This document shows, piece by piece, positions 14,852-21,233 of a stretch of DNA of 21,233 nucleotides; the stretch's first letter is position 1, and every line of letters starts with the position of its first letter. Origin of the DNA: CAKSQF01 sp964568425 (GTDB lineage Bacteria; Bacillota; Clostridia; Oscillospirales; CAG-272); contig CAZMPO010000023.1 in the NCBI GenBank assembly GCA_964568425.1, positions 1 through 21,233 on the forward strand, given 5' to 3'. The translations under genes and the position numbers were made by a program. The notes under the pieces were generated by a model. The model ran no database searches, had not been told where the DNA came from, and worked only from the letters and a program-made list of their open reading frames with translations.

Positions 14852-16432
14852 ATGAAGATCGCATACAGACTTTGTGCGCTTGTTCTTGCGCTGATGGTTA
14901 TATGTCCGACGAATTTAACGATAGTCTCATATGCTGACAATTTTTTCACGGTCGAAGCAACAGACGGCGACCCTTCCCTTTTGACAAACAGCGATGTAAA
15001 AAGATATTGGCGTCCATCATCCGATAATTCGCGGATAACTCTGACGCTTACCGCCTCAAGAGAGACAGACGGCATCTATATCAGCTGGTACAGCGAAGAC
15101 ACGGTCTTTGAGATCCGCTCCTACGACGGTGACGAAAATGTTCTTAATCTGATAAAAAACGGCGATCTTTACGACGGATTTTCATGTTTTTATCCGCTTT
15201 CGACCGCCACCCGAAAGATCGTCATAGACATTCCGACGCCATCCGACGGCAGAAAGGATTACGGCATCGGCTATCTGACTCTTTCCGAGCCGAGTGCCGC
15301 AGATGGTGAGATAATGAAATGGTCATCGCCCGAAGAAAAATGCGATCTGCTCATGATACCGACACATCAAGACGACGAATATATCTTTCTCGGTGCGGTC
15401 CTGCCTGCTTATATCAATGAAGGTTACAAGGTCGCCGTTGCATACAGTTGTGTATGCACGAGAGGGCGGTACGAGGAAGGGCTTCGCGGACTGTGGCATT
15501 GCGGTCTGCGCACATATCCCGACTATCTCGGCTTTGTCGACCGAGGGCGCAAGCTGACATTTGACGAGGCGGCAGATGTGTGGGGCGGTATTGACAATGT
15601 CATACTGTCGCTCGTTCGCGAGATAAGACGAAGACAGCCGACTGTGGTTGTGACACACGACGAAAATGGCGAGAATTATCACAATTCGCACTGCGTAACA
15701 TCAGCCGCCGCAAAAGAGGCGGTAAAACTTGCGGCATCCGACCAATACGACCCCGAAAGTCTGGCAAAATATGGTCCGTGGACGGTATCGAAACTTTATC
15801 TTCATCTGTACAAGGGAGATCAGATCAGCCTCGACTATTCAAGACCGCTTGCGGCATACGGAGGAAAGACCGCTTACGATGTCGCGGTCGAGTCTTACGA
15901 TTACCACAGATCACAGCACAACTCCTACAAGCTGACCTGGGCAGCGATACAAAAGGGCGGAAAGTACGACAACACGCTCTTTGGACTTGCATATTCGAGC
16001 GTCGGCATCGACAACAGAGATCTGTTTTCGGGCACTGCCGTCTGGAACGGTTCGTCCCTCAATAACTCGCAAGCAGAAGATCCGCCGAGTGTGGTAACGA
16101 CCGCTCCGATAACAACGACAGCCACTCCGACAACGAAACCGCCCGTCACGACAGAGCCTATCGTCACGACAGTGCCATCCGCCACAACCGAACCATCCAT
16201 CACAACAGAACCGTCTGTCACGACAGAGCCGTCTGTCACGACTGCAGAACCGATCACGACAGCAACAAAGCCGCCCGTCACGACAAAAATGCCAACAACG
16301 ACATTCGATCCGATCGATATCGGCGAAGAAAAGAGCAAGCGGGATTATGTTATCCCACTTGTGACGGCGATCGCCATTATAGTTCTTGCATTCTCCGTGA
16401 CATTGATCATCCTAAAGAAAAGGCAGAAATGA
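14852..16432 (+). CDS. Surface-anchored PIG-L family deacetylase
   Basis: 526 residues. A signal peptide (about 1-28, ending in SYA) is followed by a beta-rich domain of about 120 residues that I do not recognise. The PIG-L/LmbE deacetylase domain starts near 160: the zinc motif THQDDE is at 171-176 (usually PHPDDE), and THDENGENYHNSH supplies H277 and H280. The metal site looks complete, so it probably removes an N-acetyl group from an amino sugar or glycan outside the cell. Residues about 413-485 are a Thr/Pro-rich stalk with TTEPS-type repeats. A TM helix (about 500-521) and the tail KKRQK anchor it. The stalk resembles that of the carboxypeptidase fusion at 5502. The ribosome binding site AGGAGAGAG lies rather far (about 12 bases) from the ATG. 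Confidence 0.88.
   Translation: MKIAYRLCALVLALMVICPTNLTIVSYADNFFTVEATDGDPSLLTNSDVKRYWRPSSDNSRITLTLTASRETDGIYISWYSEDTVFEIRSYDGDENVLNLIKNGDLYDGFSCFYPLSTATRKIVIDIPTPSDGRKDYGIGYLTLSEPSAADGEIMKWSSPEEKCDLLMIPTHQDDEYIFLGAVLPAYINEGYKVAVAYSCVCTRGRYEEGLRGLWHCGLRTYPDYLGFVDRGRKLTFDEAADVWGGIDNVILSLVREIRRRQPTVVVTHDENGENYHNSHCVTSAAAKEAVKLAASDQYDPESLAKYGPWTVSKLYLHLYKGDQISLDYSRPLAAYGGKTAYDVAVESYDYHRSQHNSYKLTWAAIQKGGKYDNTLFGLAYSSVGIDNRDLFSGTAVWNGSSLNNSQAEDPPSVVTTAPITTTATPTTKPPVTTEPIVTTVPSATTEPSITTEPSVTTEPSVTTAEPITTATKPPVTTKMPTTTFDPIDIGEEKSKRDYVIPLVTAIAIIVLAFSVTLIILKKRQK
16146..16262. repeat. Degenerate tandem repeat encoding the Thr/Pro stalk
   Basis: Units of about 18 bp such as ACAGAGCCGTCTGTCACG recur in frame, encoding TTEPSV-like hexapeptides. 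Repeats of this kind change copy number by slippage or recombination. Confidence 0.7.
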
Positions 16433-16441
16433 CCATATACC

Positions 16442-16485
16442 CAAACATTCCCTAATACGGCAGTTGCCGTATTAGGGAATGTTTG
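16442..16485. terminator. Perfect 21-bp inverted repeat between convergent genes
   Basis: Bases 16442-16462 are the exact complement of 16465-16485, separated by GT. It lies 10 bp from each of the convergent stops (PIG-L at 16432, alpha-galactosidase at 16496), so it probably serves as a shared terminator. Neither strand has the T-run of the other terminators here, and the stem is longer than they are. The call as terminator rests on position. Confidence 0.6.
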
Positions 16486-16495
16486 TATGTATATA

Positions 16496-17815
16496 TTAGA
16501 ATATGGGATATCCTGCGTTGGTATGAGCCTCGACAAGCTCATTAACGAGAGCGACGATCTCATCGGTCGAGAGCTGAGCACCCGTATGCGGATCCATCAT
16601 TGCCGCCTGATAGAGGGTCTCGATCTTGCCGGTAACAGCCGCCTCGATGGTGAGCATCTGCGGATAGATGTTCGACGAGTTCATAGCCGCAAGCTGCAGA
16701 GGAAGTGCGCCGACATAAGTGGGTGTGACACCATTGCCATCTACAAGGCAGGGAACCTCAACGCACGCCTCTTTCGGGAGGTTGGTGATAAGACCGTTGT
16801 TGAGCACGTTGCCGCCGATCTTGTAAGGCTTATTGGTAACGATCGCCTCCATGATGTGCGATGCGTACTCGCGCGAGCGAACATGCTGAACATTGCCGCC
16901 TGCGAGAAGCTCTTCCTTCTGCTTTTCCCAACCTGCGATCTGGTTTATACAGCGACGGGGATACTCGTCAAGCGGAATGTTGAACTTTTCGATAAGGTCA
17001 TCTCTGCCTGCTTTGATGTAGAAGGGGTTGTACTCGGAGTTGTGCTCGGAGCTTTCGGTGCAGTAATATCCGAGCTTGTCAATATAGTCATATCTGACCA
17101 TATCCCAGTGCTTTTCGGTCGCATTCTTTTCCTTTGTGCGACGCTTGATCTCGGGATAAAGGTCGTTGCCGTCCTTATCGGTGATCTCAAGAAGCCATGC
17201 CATATGGTTGATACCGGCGATCTTGGACTTGTGTCCCTCAAGCTTATCACCCATGCCGATATTGTTAAGAAGTCCCTCAACGCAGACCTGAACGCTGTGG
17301 CAAAGACCGACGGTCTTGATGCCTGTATATCTCTGCATATAGCCCGAGAGGATCGCCATGGGGTTGGTGTAGTTTAAGAACCATGCATCAGGGCAGACCT
17401 CTTCCATATCTGCCGCGAAATCTTTAAGTACATGGATGGTACGCATGCCGCGCATGATACCGCCGATGCCGAGTGTGTCGGCGATAGTCTGACGAAGACC
17501 GAACTTTTTGGGAACCTCAAAGTCGATGATCGTGCAGGGGTCGTAAAGACCGACCTGGATTGCGTCAACAACGAAATCTGCACCGCGAAGAGCGTCCTTT
17601 CTGTTTTCAACGCCGAGATATTTTTCGACCTTTGCTCTGCCCTCGTTGAGTTTCTCGTTCATGGAGGTGATGAGCAGGTAAGACTCTTCAAGTCTTACGG
17701 CATCAATGTCATAAAGTGCGATCTCCACATCGTGGAAAACCTCGCAAAGCATGGTATCGCCGAGGACGTTTTTCGAGAAGACTGTCGAGCCGGCACCCAT
17801 AAATGTTACTTTCAT
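16496..17815 (-). CDS. melA: GH4 alpha-galactosidase (melibiase)
   Basis: 439 residues from ATG at 17815, chosen because AAAGGA (17825-17830, minus strand) sits nine bases before it; a longer TTG start at 17833 overlaps that site and is unlikely. The fold opens with the NAD-binding stretch VTFMGAGSTVFSKNVLGD. Then come ALYDID, DFEVPKKFGLRQTIADT, LNYTNPMA, the Mn-binding C172 in GLCHSVQ, and H204 in GINHMAW. The C-terminus has MTIEAAV-like LTIEAAVTGK and AMMDPHTGAQLS. These match MelA-type family 4 glycosidases, which need NAD+ and Mn2+ and cleave alpha-galactosides such as melibiose in the cytoplasm. An alpha-galacturonidase of the same family is the main alternative. It is divergent from an AraC regulator, as in many melibiose loci, but no transporter is adjacent. 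Confidence 0.92.
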   Translation of the reverse strand: MKVTFMGAGSTVFSKNVLGDTMLCEVFHDVEIALYDIDAVRLEESYLLITSMNEKLNEGRAKVEKYLGVENRKDALRGADFVVDAIQVGLYDPCTIIDFEVPKKFGLRQTIADTLGIGGIMRGMRTIHVLKDFAADMEEVCPDAWFLNYTNPMAILSGYMQRYTGIKTVGLCHSVQVCVEGLLNNIGMGDKLEGHKSKIAGINHMAWLLEITDKDGNDLYPEIKRRTKEKNATEKHWDMVRYDYIDKLGYYCTESSEHNSEYNPFYIKAGRDDLIEKFNIPLDEYPRRCINQIAGWEKQKEELLAGGNVQHVRSREYASHIMEAIVTNKPYKIGGNVLNNGLITNLPKEACVEVPCLVDGNGVTPTYVGALPLQLAAMNSSNIYPQMLTIEAAVTGKIETLYQAAMMDPHTGAQLSTDEIVALVNELVEAHTNAGYPIF

Positions 17816-17839
17816 GTTCTTAATTCCTTTCAAATCAAG

Positions 17840-17875
17840 TCGGACATCGCCGCAAATGACGGCGTTCCGCTTTTT
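17840..17875. promoter_or_regulatory. Bipartite inverted repeat in the melA leader
   Basis: CGGA and CGCCG pair with CGGCG and TCCG around CAAATGA, within the first 60 bp upstream of melA. On the minus-strand transcript this would be a leader hairpin before the ribosome binding site; as DNA it could be an operator for the divergent AraC regulator. A TATAAT-like -10 for melA (ATTATA at 17881-17886 on the plus strand) lies just upstream, with a poor -35. Confidence 0.45.
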
Positions 17876-17909
17876 TACAATTATACACGATTTTTTTCCA
17901 AAAAGCTAT

Positions 17910-17939
17910 TGCATTATGTGCCGCAAATATGGTATAATG
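17910..17939 (+). promoter_or_regulatory. Promoter of the AraC regulator/GDPD unit
   Basis: TTGCAT 17910-17915, 18-bp spacer, TATAAT 17934-17939 with TGG extended -10. It overlaps the melA upstream region, so one bound factor could control both directions. Confidence 0.75.
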
Positions 17940-17981
17940 TAACCTAAATAAAAATCATCAAAGCAAAGGAAGAATTGCCTT

Positions 17982-18740
17982 ATGATCACCGATGTTTTGT
18001 TAAATCGCGGATTTGCCGATCTTAATCCGCTCCTGCTCGGCTCGGAGCACTGCGCGCCCGACAAATCGTTCGGTCCGGATGTGCGAAACTACACCCTCAT
18101 CCACTATGTCGTCAAAGGCAGAGGCAGACTATATAAGGAAGGAAAGTGCTATCCGATCGGTCCGGGGCAGGCGTTTTTGATAAAACCCGGGGAGATAACC
18201 ACATACACCGCCGAGCCGTCCGACCCCTGGTTCTATCAATGGGTCGGCTTTGACGGCAACCTGTCGAAAAATTTCATGGAGCTTCCGCCGATCCTCGATC
18301 TTTCGTCCAACTGGATCGGCATGATGCTCGAGATCCCAGTCGAATCGGTAATGCGCGAATACGAGATCGCCGCCCTGCTCTTTCGGATGTATTCGGATCT
18401 TTTTGCCGACAAAAAGCACGGCAGTCACTATGTTCGCCGCGTGTGTGACTGCATACAAGCGCAGTACATGTACGATCTTCGAGTTGAGGACATCGCGGCA
18501 AAGATGAATCTTGACCGCAGATACCTGACGCGTCTGTTCAAGGCGTCCATCGGAATGACCGTGCAGGAATATCTTATCTCGGTTCGCATGGAGGAGGCAA
18601 AGCGTCGGCTCTCGCTCGGATTTTCGGTAGCCGAGACCGCCGCGCTTTGCGGATACGCGGATGTCTGCAATTTTTCGAAAATGTTCAAAAAGCGATTCGG
18701 CATGAGTCCCGGGCATTGGAAGGACGCGGCAGACAGGTAA
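17982..18740 (+). CDS. AraC family regulator, probably of the alpha-galactoside locus
   Basis: 252 residues. The start is preceded by AAAGGAAG. The N-terminal cupin-like sensor has the common AraC_binding pattern: NYTLIHYVVKGRGRLYKEGK, then YPIGPGQAFLIKPGEITTY, then DPWFYQWVGFDG. The C-terminal double HTH (about 150-250) reads LRVEDIAAKMNLDRRYLTRL, then FSVAETAALCGYADVCNFSK, ending FGMSPGHW. This is the architecture of MsmR/MelR/RafR-type activators of sugar catabolic genes. Divergence from melA makes control of that gene by an alpha-galactoside the leading inference. The next gene starts 28 bp after its stop codon without a visible terminator, so the two are likely co-transcribed. Confidence 0.92.
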   Translation: MITDVLLNRGFADLNPLLLGSEHCAPDKSFGPDVRNYTLIHYVVKGRGRLYKEGKCYPIGPGQAFLIKPGEITTYTAEPSDPWFYQWVGFDGNLSKNFMELPPILDLSSNWIGMMLEIPVESVMREYEIAALLFRMYSDLFADKKHGSHYVRRVCDCIQAQYMYDLRVEDIAAKMNLDRRYLTRLFKASIGMTVQEYLISVRMEEAKRRLSLGFSVAETAALCGYADVCNFSKMFKKRFGMSPGHWKDAADR

Positions 18741-18768
18741 CGATCTAAACAAAAAAGGGGGAACAATA

Positions 18769-19488
18769 ATGGACAGCATTAAGATTTCAAAACAAAACAC
18801 AAAAATTGTCGCGCACAGAGGACTTTCGGGAATCGAGCGTGAAAATGCCATCCCTGCATTTGTGGCGGCGGGAAATCGCTCGTATTTCGGTATCGAGACC
18901 GACGTGCACAGAACATCGGACGGAAAATTCGTCGTCATTCACGACGATCGCACGGGCAGAGTTTCGCCTGTTGACCTTTCGGTCGAGGGCAGCCGCTTCG
19001 CGGATCTTCGCGCGCTTATGTTGACCGACACGGACGGCGAGGTCGGCAGGTGCGATCTCCACATCCCGACGCTTGACGAATATGTCAAGGTATGCGCAAG
19101 ATACGAAAAGGTCTGCGTACTCGAGCTCAAAAACGAGTTTTGCGCAGACGATATCAAAGCGATTATCGATCAGATCGAGCGTCGCGGATATCTTCATAAT
19201 GTCTTTTTCATTTCGTTTTCGTACGAAAACCTCGTAAAGCTCCGCTCGCTGCTCCCCGATCAAAAAATACAGTACCTGACCGGCAAATACACCGAAGATC
19301 TGACAGAAAGACTGCTTGCGCATCGCTTTGATCTTGACATTTGGTACGGCGAGCTGACCAAAGAGCGTGTCGAACATCTGCACAAAAATAACATTGAGAT
19401 CAACTGCTGGACGGTAGACAAAAAAGAGGACGGCGAGCGGCTTGCGTCATGGGGTGTTGACTACATCACATCGAACATACTTGAATAA
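18769..19488 (+). CDS. Glycerophosphodiester phosphodiesterase
   Basis: 239 residues, the size of cytoplasmic bacterial GDPDs. It hydrolyses glycerophosphodiesters to sn-glycerol 3-phosphate and an alcohol, recycling phospholipid headgroups. The catalytic pattern is intact: HRG at 16-18, ERENAIPAF, E43 and D45 in GIETDVHRTSDG, H58 in VVIHDD, and the late ELKN and CWTVD strands. No signal peptide or membrane segment is present. The start follows AAGGGGGAAC. It shares the transcript of the AraC regulator upstream, an unexpected pairing with an alpha-galactosidase locus. A galactosyl-glycerol type substrate could link them, but that is speculation. Confidence 0.92.
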   Translation: MDSIKISKQNTKIVAHRGLSGIERENAIPAFVAAGNRSYFGIETDVHRTSDGKFVVIHDDRTGRVSPVDLSVEGSRFADLRALMLTDTDGEVGRCDLHIPTLDEYVKVCARYEKVCVLELKNEFCADDIKAIIDQIERRGYLHNVFFISFSYENLVKLRSLLPDQKIQYLTGKYTEDLTERLLAHRFDLDIWYGELTKERVEHLHKNNIEINCWTVDKKEDGERLASWGVDYITSNILE

Positions 19489-19527
19489 AATGTGATCGAG
19501 ATTTTCAAAATAATTCCCTTATATCCA

Positions 19528-19556
19528 CATTTTTAGACACAATAGTGTGATATAAT
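19528..19556 (+). promoter_or_regulatory. Weak promoter of the NYN gene
   Basis: TATAAT 19551-19556 preceded by TGTGA gives a good extended -10. The -35 at 17-bp spacing is CATTTT, far from consensus, so expression may depend on the extended -10 or an activator. CACA and TGTG (19538-19549) form a small inverted repeat beside the -10. Confidence 0.5.
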
Positions 19557-19588
19557 GCTTATAATAAACAAAGAAAGGAAATGATCAT

Positions 19589-21016
19589 ATGGACACCTTG
19601 CTTACACCCAATATTGAACAGACCGAAGACACAAATTCATACGAAGAAAGCAGTATCGGAAGTGAAGAAGAGGTACGAAGATACAAGGACAGCACATATG
19701 AAATAATATCAAAAGTAGCCTATTTGATCGGCGTACCGAAACACATATTTGAAAATGAAAAGCACTCGCCCAAACTCGAAATATACAATGAGCTTGACAG
19801 CGACAAAAACGCGCGAATAATCAGGCATCTGTGCATTATACGAAACTCGATCGAGCGAAGCTTCAAAAATATCAACAACAAAATGAGATATGAATACCGA
19901 TCACTGCTGAGCTTGACCGAGCACATCCCCGAGGAGAGTCTGCGTGCACTTAACGATGACGGCATAATTTTTTACAAATCATCAAATACTCAACTTTGTC
20001 AGCATATTATAGAGATAAACAAACTTATTTCGGATAGGATCAACAATTGCAAGTCGATCTTTCCGCTATGGCTGAATTGGGACTATCTTAAACAAATTTT
20101 TATCATGCCGAACGGAATGACCGAGGCTGGCACGAAGGCGGCGGCAAATCTTTTCTATACCAACTTAAATCTGTATCCGTACAAAATGTACATCAATTGG
20201 ACGCCGAAGGAAAACGGCAACATACTCTACAATGACAAAAAATTCGTAACACTTCTGTATGAATGGAACGGCAATGTATTTACCGATTTTAACAAAGTAT
20301 CGGATGCCGGCAGTTATGTAAAGGGCTCGATATACGATTACATTGAAGAAAGTCGCAAGATCGTCATAATAGTCGACTGCGAAAACTCGGATCCATACAA
20401 GCTCTGTGCCGTCATTCGCAATCTCGATTACACCTATACAAGCAAAATATCGTCGATCATACTGTTAAACGACATCCATGCCGCGTCCGCGTGGGTGATA
20501 CTCGAGCAGTTTACGAGCATACCGATCGAGCACATAATGACCGAGCGCGTTATGGAGAACAAATCGCTCGTTGATGTTATGCTGACCGCGCGAGTATGCA
20601 AGGAGCATTTTGCCAACGATGTTGACTCGTTCATAATCGCATCGAGCGACTCCGACTATTGGGGACTGATACAGTCGCTTCCGAACGCAAGATTTCTTCT
20701 CATGATCGAACGCGACAGCAGCAGTATCGACCTCAAAAACGCTCTGACGGGTGCGGGGATATTCTACTGCTACATTGACGATTTCTATTCGGGCAACGCC
20801 GACGACGTCAAGCAGAGCGCGCTGTTCCAAGCCATGCGAAATTATATCGAGGGCAAGGTCGACCTCAACATATACGACATGTTCGAAAATGCACTCAAGG
20901 TCACGCGAGTTGAGATGACGACCGCCGAGAAAAATCAGTTCATCGCAAAACACATCAAAAACATGCAGCTGAGGATCGACCCCGACGGAAAGGTCGTTCT
21001 CGAGTTCAAGAGATGA
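19589..21016 (+). CDS. NYN (PIN-like) domain protein with unknown N-terminal region
   Basis: 475 residues, start preceded by AAAGGAAATG. Residues about 258-410 form an NYN domain of the PIN-like nuclease superfamily. D263 is in IVIIVDCEN, D329 is in KSLVDVMLTARV, and D354 and D356 are in IIASSDSDYWGLIQ. These acidic residues are the metal-binding set of NYN ribonucleases, so RNA cleavage is plausible. The N-terminal 240 residues are highly charged and not recognised; the tail (about 425-475) is a small helical region. No membrane segment or signal peptide is seen. It stands alone, convergent with the 5S rRNA gene. A role in RNA turnover is inference from the domain; the neighbouring 5S gene by itself is no evidence. 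Confidence 0.85.
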   Translation: MDTLLTPNIEQTEDTNSYEESSIGSEEEVRRYKDSTYEIISKVAYLIGVPKHIFENEKHSPKLEIYNELDSDKNARIIRHLCIIRNSIERSFKNINNKMRYEYRSLLSLTEHIPEESLRALNDDGIIFYKSSNTQLCQHIIEINKLISDRINNCKSIFPLWLNWDYLKQIFIMPNGMTEAGTKAAANLFYTNLNLYPYKMYINWTPKENGNILYNDKKFVTLLYEWNGNVFTDFNKVSDAGSYVKGSIYDYIEESRKIVIIVDCENSDPYKLCAVIRNLDYTYTSKISSIILLNDIHAASAWVILEQFTSIPIEHIMTERVMENKSLVDVMLTARVCKEHFANDVDSFIIASSDSDYWGLIQSLPNARFLLMIERDSSSIDLKNALTGAGIFYCYIDDFYSGNADDVKQSALFQAMRNYIEGKVDLNIYDMFENALKVTRVEMTTAEKNQFIAKHIKNMQLRIDPDGKVVLEFKR

Positions 21017-21025
21017 TCTATCTAT

Positions 21026-21066
21026 TCACCCCCTGCAGGTCAAAATGATCTGCAGGGGGTGATTTT
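21026..21066 (+). terminator. Intrinsic terminator of the NYN gene
   Basis: TCACCCCCTGCAG 21026-21038 pairs with CTGCAGGGGGTGA 21050-21062 (13 bp), followed by TTTT. Confidence 0.93.
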
Positions 21067-21070
21067 GATC

Positions 21071-21096
21071 AAGCGAACTGCTATAGCATATCGCTT
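21071..21096. repeat. Small nested inverted repeat between convergent units
   Basis: AAGCGA and TCGCTT enclose the palindrome TGCTATAGCA. No role is evident; it lies between the NYN terminator and the 5S terminator. Confidence 0.4.
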
Positions 21097-21108
21097 CACT
21101 GATAAAAG

Positions 21109-21139
21109 AAAATGAAAACCTCCGACAAAAATCGGAGGT
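21109..21139 (-). terminator. Intrinsic terminator of the 5S rRNA unit
   Basis: On the minus strand, ACCTCCGA, loop TTTTTG, TCGGAGGT, then TTTCATTTTC. It lies about 10 bases beyond the 5S 3' end. Confidence 0.88.
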
Positions 21140-21147
21140 CCATGTTC

Positions 21148-21233
<86 letters not shown>

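Noticed and set aside
15925..16338. Minus-strand open frame with VVTDGSVV repeats
   Set aside because: It is the antisense image of the repeat-encoded Thr stalk of the PIG-L protein.
17816..17833. TTG start extending melA by six codons
   Set aside because: The extension overlaps the AAAGGA ribosome binding site of the ATG at 17815, and family members begin at the MKVTF-like position.

Overview
The window looks like a low-to-mid GC Firmicute of the class Clostridia, probably an uncultured gut-type Oscillospirales or Christensenellales relative. This rests on sigma-A promoters with an extended -10 (TGTGGTATAAT type), strong GGAGG ribosome binding sites, Clostridia-style lipoproteins, Thr/Pro-rich surface linkers, and a beta-helix type exoprotein. 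The taxonomic placement is inference; no marker gene here fixes the genus. There is no phage, transposase, CRISPR array or plasmid gene. It reads as chromosomal DNA made of small, independently promoted transcription units, with a 5S rRNA gene entering from the right edge.

Layout. (1) 1-1736, minus: N-terminal 578 codons of a secreted repeat-rich exoprotein, cut by the left edge. (2) 1737-2286: a divergent regulatory region dense in inverted repeats, with an exact 27-bp tandem duplication over a promoter and a GC-rich, foldable leader. (3) 2287-5293: a two-gene operon of a sugar-type solute-binding lipoprotein and a two-TM sensor ending in a LuxR HTH, with no permease or ATPase genes. (4) 5502-7511: a lipoprotein with a VanX-like domain that has lost its zinc ligands, an SH3 domain and an M14 carboxypeptidase domain, behind a structured leader. 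(5) 7665-8960 DUF4143 ATPase, 9063-10445 MATE exporter, 10535-10608 tRNA-Gln(UUG). (6) 10736-11743, minus: a lipoprotein with a polysaccharide-deacetylase-like fold lacking the usual metal ligands. (7) 12055-13095 AraC/cupin regulator and 13292-14704 pyruvate kinase. (8) 14852-16432: a surface PIG-L deacetylase anchored by a C-terminal TM helix. (9) 16496-17815, minus: GH4 alpha-galactosidase, divergent from an AraC regulator (17982-18740) that is followed by a glycerophosphodiester phosphodiesterase (18769-19488). (10) 19589-21016: NYN-domain protein, convergent with the 3' part of a 5S rRNA gene (about 21148-21233, minus).

How they fit together. Two themes recur: extracytoplasmic sensing and wall remodelling (solute-binding protein plus membrane LuxR, cell-wall peptidase, two deacetylase-fold surface proteins, exoprotein), and carbohydrate-responsive regulation (two AraC regulators, melibiase, pyruvate kinase). 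The best candidates for undescribed biology are the transporter-less solute-binding protein/LuxR receptor pair with its duplicated promoter and structured leader, and the pseudo-VanX/SH3/M14 fusion with its own structured leader. Nearly every gene has its own recognisable promoter and most have a strong intrinsic terminator, so the unit boundaries are fairly secure.
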